This document shows, piece after piece, positions 1-10,895 of a stretch of 64,000 nt of DNA. Location: NCBI GenBank assembly GCA_022605425.2, contig JAKIMF020000001.1:2296501-2360500 (forward strand), read 5' to 3'. Made by a program: the position numbers and the translations under genes. A model generated the notes under the pieces. It did no database searches. It saw nothing but the letters and a program-made list of their open reading frames with translations, and was not told the DNA's origin. Origin of the DNA: Hamiltosporidium tvaerminnensis. Taxonomy: Eukaryota; Microsporidia; Dubosqiidae. Numbering within the stretch: the first letter of the stretch is position 1; the number at the start of each line of letters is the position of its first letter.

Positions 1-216
1 GTGACAATGAGCGCTATCAAAGAAAGAGAAATGCACAACCATCCAACATCCTCTTTAAAACAACTTAAAGACGAAAAAGATAGTGTTAAACAAGTAAAAT
101 GAAAATAATTTAGTCCTATTTTAGATGATGAAACCACAGTAGAGGAACTGAAAATAAACAAAAATTAAACATCGAAGTTTGCGGAAGAGAATGAAGTAGT
201 TAAAATACCAGGGTAA
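1..216 (+). mobile_element. Decayed 3' fragment of R4-like retrotransposon
   Basis: This plus-strand stretch aligns by eye with the extreme C-terminal coding end of the R4-like element at 17399-21220 and with the fragment at 58831-59229. Shared words include the run around GAAATGCA, CCTCTTTAAAA, GATAGTGTTAAACAAGTAAA and AGAGGAAC. It carries stop codons and small indels, so it is non-functional. It begins at the window edge and probably extends further left. Confidence 0.75.
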
Positions 217-544
217 ATTTCATAAAAAAGAGTTATGATGCTAATTCATATTTCAATTAATAGTAAAATTAGTACTAATTTCGAAAAATTTATATAGCTA
301 AAATTTTAGAAAATATAAATTTGGCTTTTTAATTTTTAAAATTATGAAACTTAAATAATAGATAACAAGCCAATTAAAATTAAAAAGGAAAGAACAACGT
401 TGATATATCTATTATTTGTACGCTTTTGTAGAATGTTCGATTTTAATTGAAACATGTAAATGAAGATATTAAAAATTTAAAATTTATACAAAGAATCTTC
501 ATTTAAAAATAATACATATTTTAAGAAAAACAATCGCATGTGCT
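217..544. other. AT-rich spacer, nothing recognised
   Basis: Between the R4 fragment and repeat A copy 1 I see only low-complexity AT-rich sequence, with no open frame and no RNA-like structure that I can support. Confidence 0.5.
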
Positions 545-1240
545 ATATTGTTTTCATGGAATTAACGCAGTTCTACGTTTAACATTAATAACTACTCCGG
601 TAACACTTTATCGGTACCTTCTGTAATACCTACATCTCAAAACCGTGAATCTAAAGGGTGTAAAACCCAATTAATGGGGAAGGCAGTTGCTGAAGTCTGT
701 CAATTTTCGTTGCATAGAATGTGATCGTGATCAAAAATCACGTTGAGCTCGCTTGAGATCATGCAGCATTCCCACTTACTCTACACTTTCCGAACCGAAC
801 AAATTCTAGCTAAGATATATTTCGGCGACTTACATGGGCTCTAAATAGAAAGTGCAATGTTATACTAACAAGAAAAAGCCTTTATTTAGCTCTCCTGGCT
901 TTAAAGAGTTTAATTTGAATATCTATTAAACGTATTATCTTCTAACTCGAGTGAACAACGCTAAGTTTCCATGTTTTTACATGGTAATTACCTACAAATT
1001 CAATTGCAGTCTTTAGTCATCTTACATAAAAAACTACAAAATAGATTTGGAGAAAGAGTTTCGGGATTGGTAGAGCATCTTCTTCTCATACAAAATCCCA
1101 TGGAATCATTAAAAATTTAATGGGATTTTATTTCTACAAAAAATCCAAACAATGATATCCACACCAGTTTCACATAATCTTTCCTAAGCAGATAGGTTTT
1201 TATGTGGCTAACCACTCTCCATCACAAAGAAAAAATAATG
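545..1240 (-). repeat. Repeat family A, copy 1 (old, diverged)
   Basis: Contains the family landmarks in the same order as the better copies: GTTTTCATG near 552, CGCAGTTCTA near 568, the ACCCAATTA and GAGGCAGTTG-like block near 670-690, GCAGCATTCCCACTTACTC near 766-782, TCTAGCTAAGATATATTTC near 808-826, TTTTACATGG near 974 and AACCACTCTCCATCAC at its right end. It is clearly more diverged than copies 2 and 3 and lacks the outermost GTATCACATC end. Confidence 0.85.
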
Positions 1241-2863
1241 CTTTAAATCTTTTTTTTATACAATGGTAGAAGTAATTCCTTGTGTGATAACTCATTATGG
1301 TGTTGAAACCATCGATCATAAGATTAATTTTTTGGATTGTATGTACCAGGATAATAGAGACATACATCTAGTCCAGTGGTTCTTAACCTTTTAAGTGAGA
1401 TGTATCTCATGGAATCTGAAAATCGGTTTCCACACCCCAAAGTAAAAAAGAGCTTCGATTTTTAGAAAATTTGTTGTTCATTTAAAAATATACATATTAT
1501 ATACCTCTGTATAACAATAAGCTCTTTACATGAGATTATGGCGCGCTCCAAAAAATACCTTTTCGCACCCTCGGATAAGAACTACTGCATATTCATAGTA
1601 CGAAAAAAATACTCTAAGCATTTTTTTCTCTATGAAGAGTTTCGGTTTCAAGACAGAATACCTAGTAAAGCTGGAATATAGCATGTTAGAATGTGATAAA
1701 TAGAGCATCGATGTCAAAAACTCATATACTTACAATTACACTTTTATACTAACGAAGAAGAAAGAGGTGAGAAACAAACGGTAAGAATATTATTAACCCT
1801 GAATTTCGGTAAAATAATATGTACAAAGGCATTTAGTTAAAATCTAATAAAAAAATATGGTTTAATGAACTATGAAATAAAACAAAAAAAGATACAATCG
1901 TCACATAAAAACAGCAGAAAAATACGCAGGTATTTAATATAATTCGTTTTTCAATATATCCAACCAATTATCCTAATATTTAATTAATATAACTATAAAT
2001 ATCCATTTGGAAAAATGAATCGCTATGCATAAACCTTTTAAAATGAATATCTAGAGAGTTATTGATTAAGAAGCCTCCATTTAAGTACATTGATTTCTCA
2101 CAAAGTAGTCCAAAACGTACATATACTTTACTTATACCAATAGATTTCAACATTTTAAAGTAAACAGAGTTCATATAAAAAAAATTTCTGATAATATGAA
2201 CATGAAATAATGGTGCTACAACAAAAACTCGATTTCGGCATTATTAATGAAAATTAATATATTTATATGAGATATAATATTAAATAAAGATACTACGAAT
2301 TGAATCAAGGTGGTCCAAAATAAAAATATACTTCTGATTTTTAAGGTAAAAAATGAAGTATTATTTGCATGTAAAAAAAGCCAAGTTTTTTTTATAAATG
2401 TATATTTGAGGTGATCTTAGATTAAAGCAAACATAGTTTTATATCTTTAACGAATACTGTAAAATAGATTTTAAAAAACAAAGTATTGCTGAGAGTAGAA
2501 AGGAAAGATTCATTCAATAAAATTCTCGTATTTAAATTTTAATTTTTTTAATTCAAGAATAATTCACGATTAAGATGAAATGCCTATAATAAGGACATAT
2601 GAATAAACCATATAATCTATACACATATACGTCCAACTAGAAAGAAGGAATAAAAAACAATCCTCAAACTTGAATTCTCTATTTAGGAATAAAATTTAAT
2701 AATAAGAGATCTGATCAGAACACTAAAGCTGAACTAACTATAAAGAACGAAAACAAAAAACAAATAGATGATATATAGATCTAACAATATAATTCAGCAA
2801 GTTACTAACGCTCGAACAAATTTGTTTATTTAATAAAAATATATTTTTTATTAAATGTGCGAC
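1241..2863. other. Intergenic; one hAT-like end, otherwise no gene
   Basis: Apart from the hAT-like terminus at 1374 this 1.6-kb stretch is AT-rich. The only open frames are short (64 codons or fewer), with no family resemblance and no CCC start motif. No RNA gene was recognised. Confidence 0.4.
1374..1460 (+). mobile_element. hAT-like transposon terminal sequence (remnant)
   Basis: The word CAGTGGTTCTTAACCTTTT at 1374-1392 matches the well-known terminal consensus of many hAT-family DNA transposons (CAGNGGTTCTCAACCTTTT). It is followed by a CACACCCC-type segment near 1430. The opposite inverted end and an 8-bp target duplication were not found, so this is one end only. A chance match of this length is unlikely but possible. 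Confidence 0.45.
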
Positions 2864-3916
2864 TTATGTTTCCCTATATGGAAATTTGAGTATCGCTGCA
2901 ACACCACCCATTTCTGCCAATTTTTCACCATAAAAATGACGTATAGGAATAACAAATAGGTTGGCATTTTGTGCTTTAACGTCCAAGATTAGCTTTTCGA
3001 TTTTTTTTCGTTCTTCTATATCGAAAGATTTAAAAACCTCACTCGTTAATAATAGAGATTTTACCGCACCGTATTCAATACCTTCTTGGACATCTGATAT
3101 TCCTACAGCAATGTACTCCGAACTTGTATTAAATAGAGTTAAAAAAACTTCCATTTCTTTTAAGTCTTTTAAAAATTGTACATTATGTAATTTTTTTAAA
3201 ACAACAGCATCTCCCATCATTTTTTCAATAATTTTATTTCCACTCATTTTAGAATAATCAGAATCTAATTTTACAGAACAAAATTTTTCTAAATTTTCCT
3301 TAATATTTTTATTGCTCGAAATATTCTTTAAAAATATATTTCTTTCTTCAGAAGTGCTAGCAATAATTATAGACTTAATAATTTTTAGATTTGCCTTTTC
3401 CAGAAATGTTATAATATTCTTATAATTTTTATTCTTAATTTCTTGTTTCAAAATATTTTTTACATAATTTTGCGTTATAGAATAAACAAAGCATTCTTTA
3501 TCAAACAAAAGTACGACAAATATTTCTGTATATTCAGTTTCAGCATCCCTTAATATCTTAAGTGACAATAAATTCCATTCCTTCTTTGTAAGCCATAACT
3601 TATCATTCAGTGTTATTTCTATTGTGTGAAAAGATCCCATTTTTATATGTTCATGTTCTGTAAGTGTCTTACCTTTAAAAAAAATTACATTTGCCTCCAA
3701 ATCAACCGTTATAGATTCTATTACAATTTCCAATTTGATATAAATTCTTTCTGTGTTTTTATTAGAAACAACAATTTTTCTTTGAGTACGAGATTTTATA
3801 ATATCGCTCTTATCTATTAAATTGTATAACGAGTATATATCATCGGGATATTCTGGCATAAGTTCGATTGAACCTTCTAATTTTTTTTCATCAAAATATT
3901 TTTTGTGTATTTTCAT
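2864..3916 (-). CDS. DOM34: Dom34/Pelota ribosome-rescue factor
   Basis: A 350-residue protein of the eRF1/pelota family, which with Hbs1 splits ribosomes stalled on mRNA (no-go and non-stop decay). The N-terminus (MKIHKK, then GSIELMPEYPDDIYSLYNLI) matches the pelota Sm-like domain A. The central part is domain B. The C-terminal block with IEYGAVKSLLLTSE and, at the end, GEKLAEMGGVAAILKFP is the typical pelota domain C. It lacks the eRF1 GGQ motif, as expected of pelota. The open frame extends nine codons upstream to a TTG, but the ATG at 3916 is chosen because family members begin MK(L/I) followed directly by this domain. No clear CCC motif precedes it. Length is close to the usual ~350-390. 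It stands alone, convergent with nothing nearby. Confidence 0.93.
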   Translation of the reverse strand: MKIHKKYFDEKKLEGSIELMPEYPDDIYSLYNLIDKSDIIKSRTQRKIVVSNKNTERIYIKLEIVIESITVDLEANVIFFKGKTLTEHEHIKMGSFHTIEITLNDKLWLTKKEWNLLSLKILRDAETEYTEIFVVLLFDKECFVYSITQNYVKNILKQEIKNKNYKNIITFLEKANLKIIKSIIIASTSEERNIFLKNISSNKNIKENLEKFCSVKLDSDYSKMSGNKIIEKMMGDAVVLKKLHNVQFLKDLKEMEVFLTLFNTSSEYIAVGISDVQEGIEYGAVKSLLLTSEVFKSFDIEERKKIEKLILDVKAQNANLFVIPIRHFYGEKLAEMGGVAAILKFPYRET

Positions 3917-5036
3917 ATAAATATTTTTGATGGATAAAATCAAATAAAGTGGTTTTAAAAAATTTAAATTACATGTGAATTGAGATTTTATATAAAATTA
4001 ATTCTAATTTAAGAATTTTTCATACTCGAATTATAATACGCTAAAAATTTGTAAATATTATTGGTTCTTTTCTAATATCTGCTTTTTTGTTTCATGAAAA
4101 ACAAATTTTTTTTTAAAAAAATAATCAGAGATATAGTATTTTAGAAATACTCTATAACATGTAGTAAAAATAAACTAAATTTTGTCTAGAATTATTCTCA
4201 TATGTGTACATTCAAAATGTGTCTACTTTAATTTTTTATTATGGAAAAGCGACTAAGATTTTATAATTATTGTTTTTTTAGTTTGTTCAAAGATAATCAA
4301 CCATTTTTTAGAACTATTACAAACTATCGCAAAGTTTAAATTAAAACTTAAATTCAGACGGATTTAAGAGCTACTCTCAGACTTTGGGCATTCAAAATAC
4401 AAAGTTGAGATAAATCCTGAAGTATATTAATCTAAACCCAATTGGTTTTAAAACATACAGAATGAATTACATAAAGCATTGTAACATGTCGTATTTATAG
4501 GCAAAAAAAATGAAAAATCCCGAGTAAATTCTTCAGCAGAAGATTCAAAATCAATGTGTAAAGTAATGAAGAGGTTGCTTTTAACGAGACCAAACATAAA
4601 ACAAATATTAAGTAAATAAACAGAGTATAAAAATATAACGGATGTTTGGTAAGGCGTAGAAAAAATTAAACACAATAAAGGCGAAAATGAAGGGTATATG
4701 AGGTCACCATAATACGTTGTAAATGAATGATACTATTTTGTTTTTTACATATTTTGTTCGTAAGCCAGAATCATCAACCTTTCTCTTGTCTTTCCATGTT
4801 TGAGATTAGTTACAACAGAGTTCTAATAAACAATACTTAATATAGAATAGAATACCAAATATGGGAATGTTGAATATTTTTTAATTTATTTTTTCGCAAT
4901 CAAAATTTTAAAAAAAAGAATTAAAGATTTAAATTTTTTTATAAACCAGAACTTTTTATAACTGCAAAATTGAAATCCGTTCTTATTTCGTTTTTTAATT
5001 TTTTTTAAAAATATCCATTTTAGTATCACCGTTATC
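3917..5036. other. Intergenic, no gene recognised
   Basis: This is 1.1 kb of AT-rich sequence between the divergent DOM34 and sugar-kinase genes, so it should hold both promoters. The only open frame (4448-4675, minus) has no motif or start signal and reads as chance. Confidence 0.5.
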
Positions 5037-6005
5037 ATGATAATAACCATATGTCAGCCAATGCTAGACATAAGAATAAAATGTGAAAAATCACTTTTAG
5101 AAAATTTAGATTTAGAAGAAAATGGATATGTTCAAATAAATGGTAAAAACAACTATTTATTAGAAAAGCTTCAAGATCTAAAAGCAGTACGGTTATCTTC
5201 TGGTGGAACTTCTTTGAATACATTTATATTTTTATCAAAGAAGGGAAATATTCCATTATATTTTATTGGTTCAGTCGGTAACGATAAGTATTTAAAAATT
5301 ATAGAAAATGAATTAGATATTTTGAATATCAAATATTCATTCGAAATATTTGATAATAATCGGACTGCTAAATGTTTTGTGCTTCTTAATGGCAGACAAA
5401 GATCATTAGTAACAGATCTCGGTGCGTCTACATGTCTAAGTCTTAAATATGTAGATACGTGTTTATGTAATTTACCAAAAAATGTTTTTTTTTATATGAG
5501 TGGATTCATGATAGCTGCACATCTAGAATTATCGTTTCATATTTTAGATATTTTGAAGAAAAATCAATTAATTCTTAATTTATCATCATATACTTTATTT
5601 TCTGGTAGCGAATATTTTTTTATAAAAAAATATTTTGATATTTCAAACGTTGTCGTTGGTAATTTTGAAGAATTTTATAGCTTCTATAAACGTGTTTTTG
5701 GTAAAGAGCCGATCAATATTAGACAAATATTGGTAGAATTAGGATATAAAAACCAAACACTTATATGCACCGATGGAGGTAAAGATATATATTATACCAA
5801 AAACGGCAAGGTATATAGTTCTAAAATAGATAAATATCTGGGAGATAACGTAGATACATGCGGAGCAGGAGATGCATTTGCTGCCGGTATTTTATATGGT
5901 TTTTATAATAAATATTCTATCGAAGAAATTATTGAAATAGGAAAAGATTGGTCAGAGGAATATATTTTAGAAAATACTAAAATGATTCAAGAACTTATTT
6001 TTTAA
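5037..6005 (+). CDS. PfkB-family carbohydrate kinase, adenosine-kinase-like
   Basis: A 322-residue cytosolic ribokinase-fold kinase. An early glycine pair (LSSGGTSLNTFIFLSKKG, about residues 55-72) and GSVGNDKY correspond to the substrate-binding PfkB signature 1. The C-terminal DTCGAGDAFAAG (D273-G284) is PfkB signature 2, with the catalytic base D279 and the anion-hole glycines intact. The N-terminal ITICQPMLDIRIKC and overall length best fit adenosine kinase, which would make AMP from salvaged adenosine. Ribokinase-type substrates cannot be excluded from sequence alone. The ATG at 5037 follows CACC by six bases, in keeping with the CC-type start signal used in this window. Purine salvage fits a parasite lacking de novo synthesis. 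Confidence 0.82.
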   Translation: MIITICQPMLDIRIKCEKSLLENLDLEENGYVQINGKNNYLLEKLQDLKAVRLSSGGTSLNTFIFLSKKGNIPLYFIGSVGNDKYLKIIENELDILNIKYSFEIFDNNRTAKCFVLLNGRQRSLVTDLGASTCLSLKYVDTCLCNLPKNVFFYMSGFMIAAHLELSFHILDILKKNQLILNLSSYTLFSGSEYFFIKKYFDISNVVVGNFEEFYSFYKRVFGKEPINIRQILVELGYKNQTLICTDGGKDIYYTKNGKVYSSKIDKYLGDNVDTCGAGDAFAAGILYGFYNKYSIEEIIEIGKDWSEEYILENTKMIQELIF

Positions 6006-7200
6006 AAGAATAAATTTACTGACTAAAACCTATTAATTTTTTACATTTTTCTACTATAAAAACTATATTTAAATATTTTTGTTTGACTTGAATAGAAGAA
6101 ATCAACTGTATAAATTTTCTATTTTCTTATAAATTAAAAGTCATTTTAACAAATTTTGATTTTCTAGTTGACTAAAACACAATTAAAATACTTAAACATC
6201 AATTTAATATTGTATTTCTTTTAAATAAGATGTAAAAAAATAAAGTAAAAGTTCATTTTTTAAATTCTTTTCGAAACAAATCTGTCAAATATTTTTTTCT
6301 TGATTTTTGATCAAAATATTTTTTTTGTAGATTTTGATACAATTTTTTGAAACAAAGATAAATTCTACAAAATTTTGTTCCGAAGTATGCACATTAGATA
6401 TACTTGAAGCTATCATTAGATATAATATTACTTATAAGAGTAGAAATGTCTTTTTTCTAATATTTGACTATAAAATCCTAAGATGTATCAATCCTCTATA
6501 GATGATCTAATATATTTAAAAAATATCTTAAAAGAAATATTGCAACAATTTTTTGAAATATTCTGCAAAAAAAACTCTAAAACGATCTTTGAAATTATTT
6601 ACCGCACAAAATTTAAGCATTCTTATAATCAATAGCATTTAAGAAAACTGATATTATTTCTTTCGATTGCTTGCATTCGAGTGATGAAATTAGATGAGAA
6701 ATTAATTTGGAAATATTTATTTGTACTGTAAAAAAAATTACTTCCTTCGTAATTAAACGTTTGTATCTAATACATGATCACATATATCAACATACAACAC
6801 CCATTTTGTAATGTTTGAGTTTCGTTTCTATGAATACACCAAATTTTAGCGTAAATTATATGCCGCTTCTTTAAATATTATAAATATTTACATTGTAAAA
6901 ATACCTCAAAGAAAAAGGAGCAAAGGTAAAGAAATATTGAAAATAAACTATGAAAAATTCATTTGAAAAATATATTAATAAAGTACTTTTAATCCGGAGA
7001 AATGTTCTAATAATTATCTTTTCCATTTTAAAATTTATTATTTAATTTATCAGAAATAATTCCTGCTAATTAAATTTGTAGAATATATTTGGTTAATTTA
7101 TCATATACGGTTTTTTTTCTAATTAAATATAAATTTATTTCCATATTTGTCTATATTAATAGATTTCTAGTGGTATATAAAGAATTTTCCTTACGATCCC
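6006..7200. other. Intergenic, no gene recognised
   Basis: AT-rich spacer of 1.2 kb containing a few internal echoes (the words TTTTGATCAAAATA and TTTTGATACAA near 6305-6345) but no gene, RNA or identifiable mobile element. Confidence 0.5.
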
Positions 7201-8868
7201 ATGCCACAAAAAAATTTTGGATCCATTTATTCAACAAGCTCAAAGAAAAAAAAGACAAAAACTGTGCCTTCTGAAGTTGAGAAAATGTCTAAAACCAATG
7301 CGAATGATATAAACAATTCTGTACTTCCACAATCTACTGGAAAAAAAGAGAATGACACTAAAGATTCAAAAATAAATATCAATATAAAGAATATATCAAA
7401 GACTCATCCTGAAAATAAAAATAATTTGCTAAATAATAACGAAGAGCCAAAATCCACTACAATTTTAGAAACCGAAGAATCAAAGAATGATCAAGCTAAA
7501 CAAAAAGAAACCGAAGAACTAAAACGAGATATAAATGAAAAAGTTAAAGAAAATTCAAAATATTTTACTGATATATTAAAATCAAACAATATAAATGTCA
7601 CTAACTTAGTAACCGAGGACGATTTTTCTCCAGTAGCTAATAGATGTTGTGAAAATATAATAGGTTATAAAAAAATTCCTATGGGGATTTCAAAGTATTC
7701 ATTTCAAATAAATGGACGCGGTTTTTGGGTACCGCTTTGTACCACAGAAGGGGCACTTGTGGCTTCTATGTGTAGAGGGATAAAATTATTAAACCGTGGA
7801 TATCTCGAAGGCGTAGTTGAAAATATAGGAATTACAAGAAGTTTTTCTGTAGAATTTTATAAATTTAAAGATGCAGTAAATTTTTACAAAGAATTAAAAA
7901 AAGATGTTTACCACATATTGGATGAAGAAATCAAGGATGAAGTATCTCCCGAAAAAGCTAAAGCCATACTCAAAGAAGGCGGCGAATATTATCATGTAAG
8001 AGATGTACTGATAGAATCCATGATCAAGGAATGTGATCCATCATCTGCAGAACAAAAAAAGGAAGAACCAAAAGAGAATGTTTCGTTAGTTGATAGACTT
8101 ACCAAAATAGGAAATTCAACATCTAATTATCTCAAAGTGAAATCAATCTCTACTAAACATATCATAAACAATACGGTTTTTATAAAAGTACATGCATATT
8201 CAGGTGAAGCAATGGGAATGAATATGATCACAAAAGCATGTAAGGCAATGATAGACTACTTAAGAACAAATTATAATATTAAAACTTCTTGCCTAAGTGC
8301 AAATATTTGTACCGATAAAAAATGGTCGATTGAAAATTATTGTAACGGAAGAGGGAGAAGAGTCTTTATGAACATTTTTATCAGCGAAGAAGATTGCTTG
8401 GAAGTATTAAAAGTAACCTGTGCTGACTTATATAAAACGTATTATTCAAAGATATGTTTAGGAAGTGCTTTGGTTTTAGGTAATTTTAACTGTCAAGCTG
8501 CGAATTACATAGCTGCTTTGTTCATAGCGCTAGGACAAGATTGTGGCCAAATAATTGAAAGTAGTAATTGTCTGTTGAGTATGGAAAAAGTAGATTTAGG
8601 ATTAAATATTTCTTTGCTTATGCCAAGCATTGTGGTAGGTGTTTTGGGCGGAGGAACGCATTTAGAGCCAAGTAAGGAGTTCTTAAAACAATTTTATATC
8701 AATGAAAGTAAAAATGTAATAACAGATAAGCGATATGATAGTTCATATGCACCTAGTTATCTAGCTTTGTTAGTTGCTGGTGTTGTTCTAGCAGGTGAAC
8801 TTAGTGCTTTGGGTGCTTTGACAAATGATACTTTGATGGATGCTCATTTAAAGCTTAACAGAATTTAA
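7201..8868 (+). CDS. HMGR: HMG-CoA reductase, soluble form without membrane domain
   Basis: Reduces HMG-CoA to mevalonate with NADPH, the committed step of isoprenoid synthesis. Residues 1 to about 125 are a Lys/Asn/Glu-rich low-complexity leader with no transmembrane segment. The class I catalytic domain follows: ENIIGY..P.G near 150, CTTEGALVAS with catalytic E183, GEAMGMNMI, CTDKKW with the catalytic Lys at 373/374, LGQDCGQ with D447, MPSIVVGVLGGGTHLEP, and the C-terminal DAHLKLNR carrying the catalytic His H549. All four catalytic residues are present. The protein ends right after the His motif, so the regulatory C-terminal serine of animal enzymes is missing. The ATG at 7201 is immediately preceded by CCC (GATCCC), which decides the start over the next ATG at 7285. 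Usual fungal enzymes are about 1000 residues with an eight-helix membrane anchor. Confidence 0.96.
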   Translation: MPQKNFGSIYSTSSKKKKTKTVPSEVEKMSKTNANDINNSVLPQSTGKKENDTKDSKININIKNISKTHPENKNNLLNNNEEPKSTTILETEESKNDQAKQKETEELKRDINEKVKENSKYFTDILKSNNINVTNLVTEDDFSPVANRCCENIIGYKKIPMGISKYSFQINGRGFWVPLCTTEGALVASMCRGIKLLNRGYLEGVVENIGITRSFSVEFYKFKDAVNFYKELKKDVYHILDEEIKDEVSPEKAKAILKEGGEYYHVRDVLIESMIKECDPSSAEQKKEEPKENVSLVDRLTKIGNSTSNYLKVKSISTKHIINNTVFIKVHAYSGEAMGMNMITKACKAMIDYLRTNYNIKTSCLSANICTDKKWSIENYCNGRGRRVFMNIFISEEDCLEVLKVTCADLYKTYYSKICLGSALVLGNFNCQAANYIAALFIALGQDCGQIIESSNCLLSMEKVDLGLNISLLMPSIVVGVLGGGTHLEPSKEFLKQFYINESKNVITDKRYDSSYAPSYLALLVAGVVLAGELSALGALTNDTLMDAHLKLNRI

Positions 8869-10322
8869 GTAAAACCTTTTTTGTCTTTCTTGTGTTCTAT
8901 TTAAACTACAAATTTATTTATAATTAGTTTTTGAATGTCAATTTATTAGTTTCTTAAATTCTATAACTATTTTGCTTAGTAACCTAAATAAATTCTTAAG
9001 AAATTTTACTTTTCAAATAAATTTATTGATTATTTGAGAATTGATAAGAGTAAATGTAAAAAAACTAAATAATTGCATTTTAATTTTATGAAAATTGAGA
9101 TTCATGATTCGATAAATCTACTAATTCTTCAAATTAAGATAAATAAAAATTGTAATTTAAGACGAATTTAAAACAAATTCTGAAATCTAAAAAATATATT
9201 AAAGAAACCATTGCAAACCCATTTAATTATTCGTTTGAAATGTCTACTATGTACTAAGTGACTCTATGTTAAAAAATACTTGTACATGAAATATTAGTTA
9301 AATTCTAAAATGATGTGATTAAGTAAATTATTTTTTATTTTTCTTTTTTATTTAATAAAATTCTGGATTTCAAATAGGATTAGAACTCGATCTCTTCCAT
9401 GAATCTTTTATAATAAGTATGATTAAATAGAATTATACGCTATGATAAAACCAAAATTCAAATACTTAATAAAATTAAGAAGATAAAACTTTTATAGATC
9501 AAAACTAATTTCAAAATACACTTTAATCGTTTTTATTGAATTAAGTATTGGATTATACATACTTGTCAATAAAGAAAATGAAATTATAGACCTAATTGTA
9601 CATAAAAGCCTACAGGATAACTTAGAATGATATAATTACCTATAAGCCTAAAATATATTTAGTAATATCTATGATAATCAAATATTTATGTACATAGAAT
9701 AGATAAAACTATAAAAATGATTGATTTCTTTCTATTCCCTAATATAGTTAGAAAAAGACCAAATTTGAGTTTTAAATTTATTAAAATATAATTCGTAAGA
9801 AATAGCTTCGTATATTTCTATATATATTGATTTTTGTATGGCTTATGAAACTAATTTACAAATATTACACATAAAACAAGAAAACAGTAAATATGATAAT
9901 ATGATAATTAAAATGGAAATCTAGATGTTCATTTATTTTTAAAAAATCCATCATAAATATAAAATAAAATATATAAGTTATAAAAAAATCCGAGTGAAAA
10001 TTGTCATAAATCTAAAAAATATTTGAATACTTAACTTTATTTAGATTTTTTAGTTCAAAAAGTATTTTTAAAAAATTAATAAAACATTCTAAAATTTTTA
10101 AATTCCCTGGTAAAAGGATATAATTATTTAATTTCGTGATTCATAAAATTAATATTCCTACATTTATCAATCAATTTATTTGATTATAACTATATATATT
10201 TACACATAAAAATTAATTGATTTTTATTCCTTTCAGCTCTTCAATTTTCTTTTAAATTATTCTTTCAAGTTAATCGTTAAATTTTTAGAATTATTTTATT
10301 TCTTAAATTTGACCTTCTTTTA
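8869..10322. other. Intergenic with a short R4 tail
   Basis: AT-rich 1.45-kb spacer. The only recognisable item is the R4 3'-end word at 9349-9370. The sequence just after it (9378-9470) has a loose tRNA-like look but does not fold as one. Confidence 0.4.
9349..9370 (-). mobile_element. Short R4 3'-end remnant
   Basis: TTTATTTAATAAAATTCTGG is identical to the terminal 20 bases of the R4-like element in its minus orientation (compare 17406-17425 and 40977-40996). No coding sequence remains next to it. In DNA this AT-rich part of the match is weak, but the TTCTGG end is specific. Confidence 0.45.
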
Positions 10323-10895
10323 ATGGAAGATATTAAGTGTAATGTTGGTGTATTAAAAGATGTATTGGGTTCTTCAATGTTTAGTTTTAAAGGAACAGTG
10401 GTATATTGTGCAGTGTTGCATATGTCTGAACCTCCACTTAGACACGAAGATGATGAAAAGGCATATGTAGAAGTAAAATGCAAAACATCTTCGCATTTTC
10501 ATTCTAAAGAATTGGAGAGATATATATCAAATTATATCAATAAAATTATTCATAAATTTTGTATACTTGAAGCAGATAAATTTAAAATGATGCAAATAAA
10601 TATTTTTATATCTGAAAAGTACAGTAATATTTTATGTTGTGCTATAAATTCTTGTCTTCTAGCATTACTCGATGCAGGAATACCTCTGAGAAAAATGTTC
10701 TACGCAGTATCTACGTGTCAGTATGAAGAAGAAGCCATAGTTTTTGAAAAAGAAAAAGAATCTTTCATACATATTTTTTCACATGCCTTTGGAAAAATAT
10801 CTGCTGATGCCATACAAAAAGCAAAAAAAGATCTTGAAATTCTAGAAGAATATATATTGTTTTCTTTGAGAGATAAATTTATATTGGTAGACTGA
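10323..10895 (+). CDS. RRP46: Exosome RNase PH-like subunit, Rrp46-type
   Basis: A 190-residue RNase PH-fold protein, one of six that form the catalytically inactive ring of the eukaryotic RNA exosome (nuclear and cytoplasmic 3'-5' RNA decay and processing). Evidence is the opening GVLKDVLGSSMFSFKGTVVY, which matches the Rrp46/EXOSC5 start (G-L-x-x-x-x-GS-x-x-FS-x-G-x-T), then ILCCAINSCLLALLDAGIPLRKMF, which matches the family core ([20 protein letters not shown]). Phosphate-binding arginines of bacterial RNase PH are not evident, as expected. Length is slightly shorter than the usual 215-240. Assignment to Rrp46 rather than another ring subunit (Mtr3, Ski6/Rrp41) rests on these two blocks. 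The start follows GACC by eight bases. Confidence 0.78.
   Translation: MEDIKCNVGVLKDVLGSSMFSFKGTVVYCAVLHMSEPPLRHEDDEKAYVEVKCKTSSHFHSKELERYISNYINKIIHKFCILEADKFKMMQINIFISEKYSNILCCAINSCLLALLDAGIPLRKMFYAVSTCQYEEEAIVFEKEKESFIHIFSHAFGKISADAIQKAKKDLEILEEYILFSLRDKFILVD

Noticed and set aside
9378-9470. tRNA-like B-box word (GGATTAGAACTCGATC) on the minus strand
   Set aside because: Acceptor, T and anticodon stems pair poorly and the variable region is too long. At best a dead tRNA relic.
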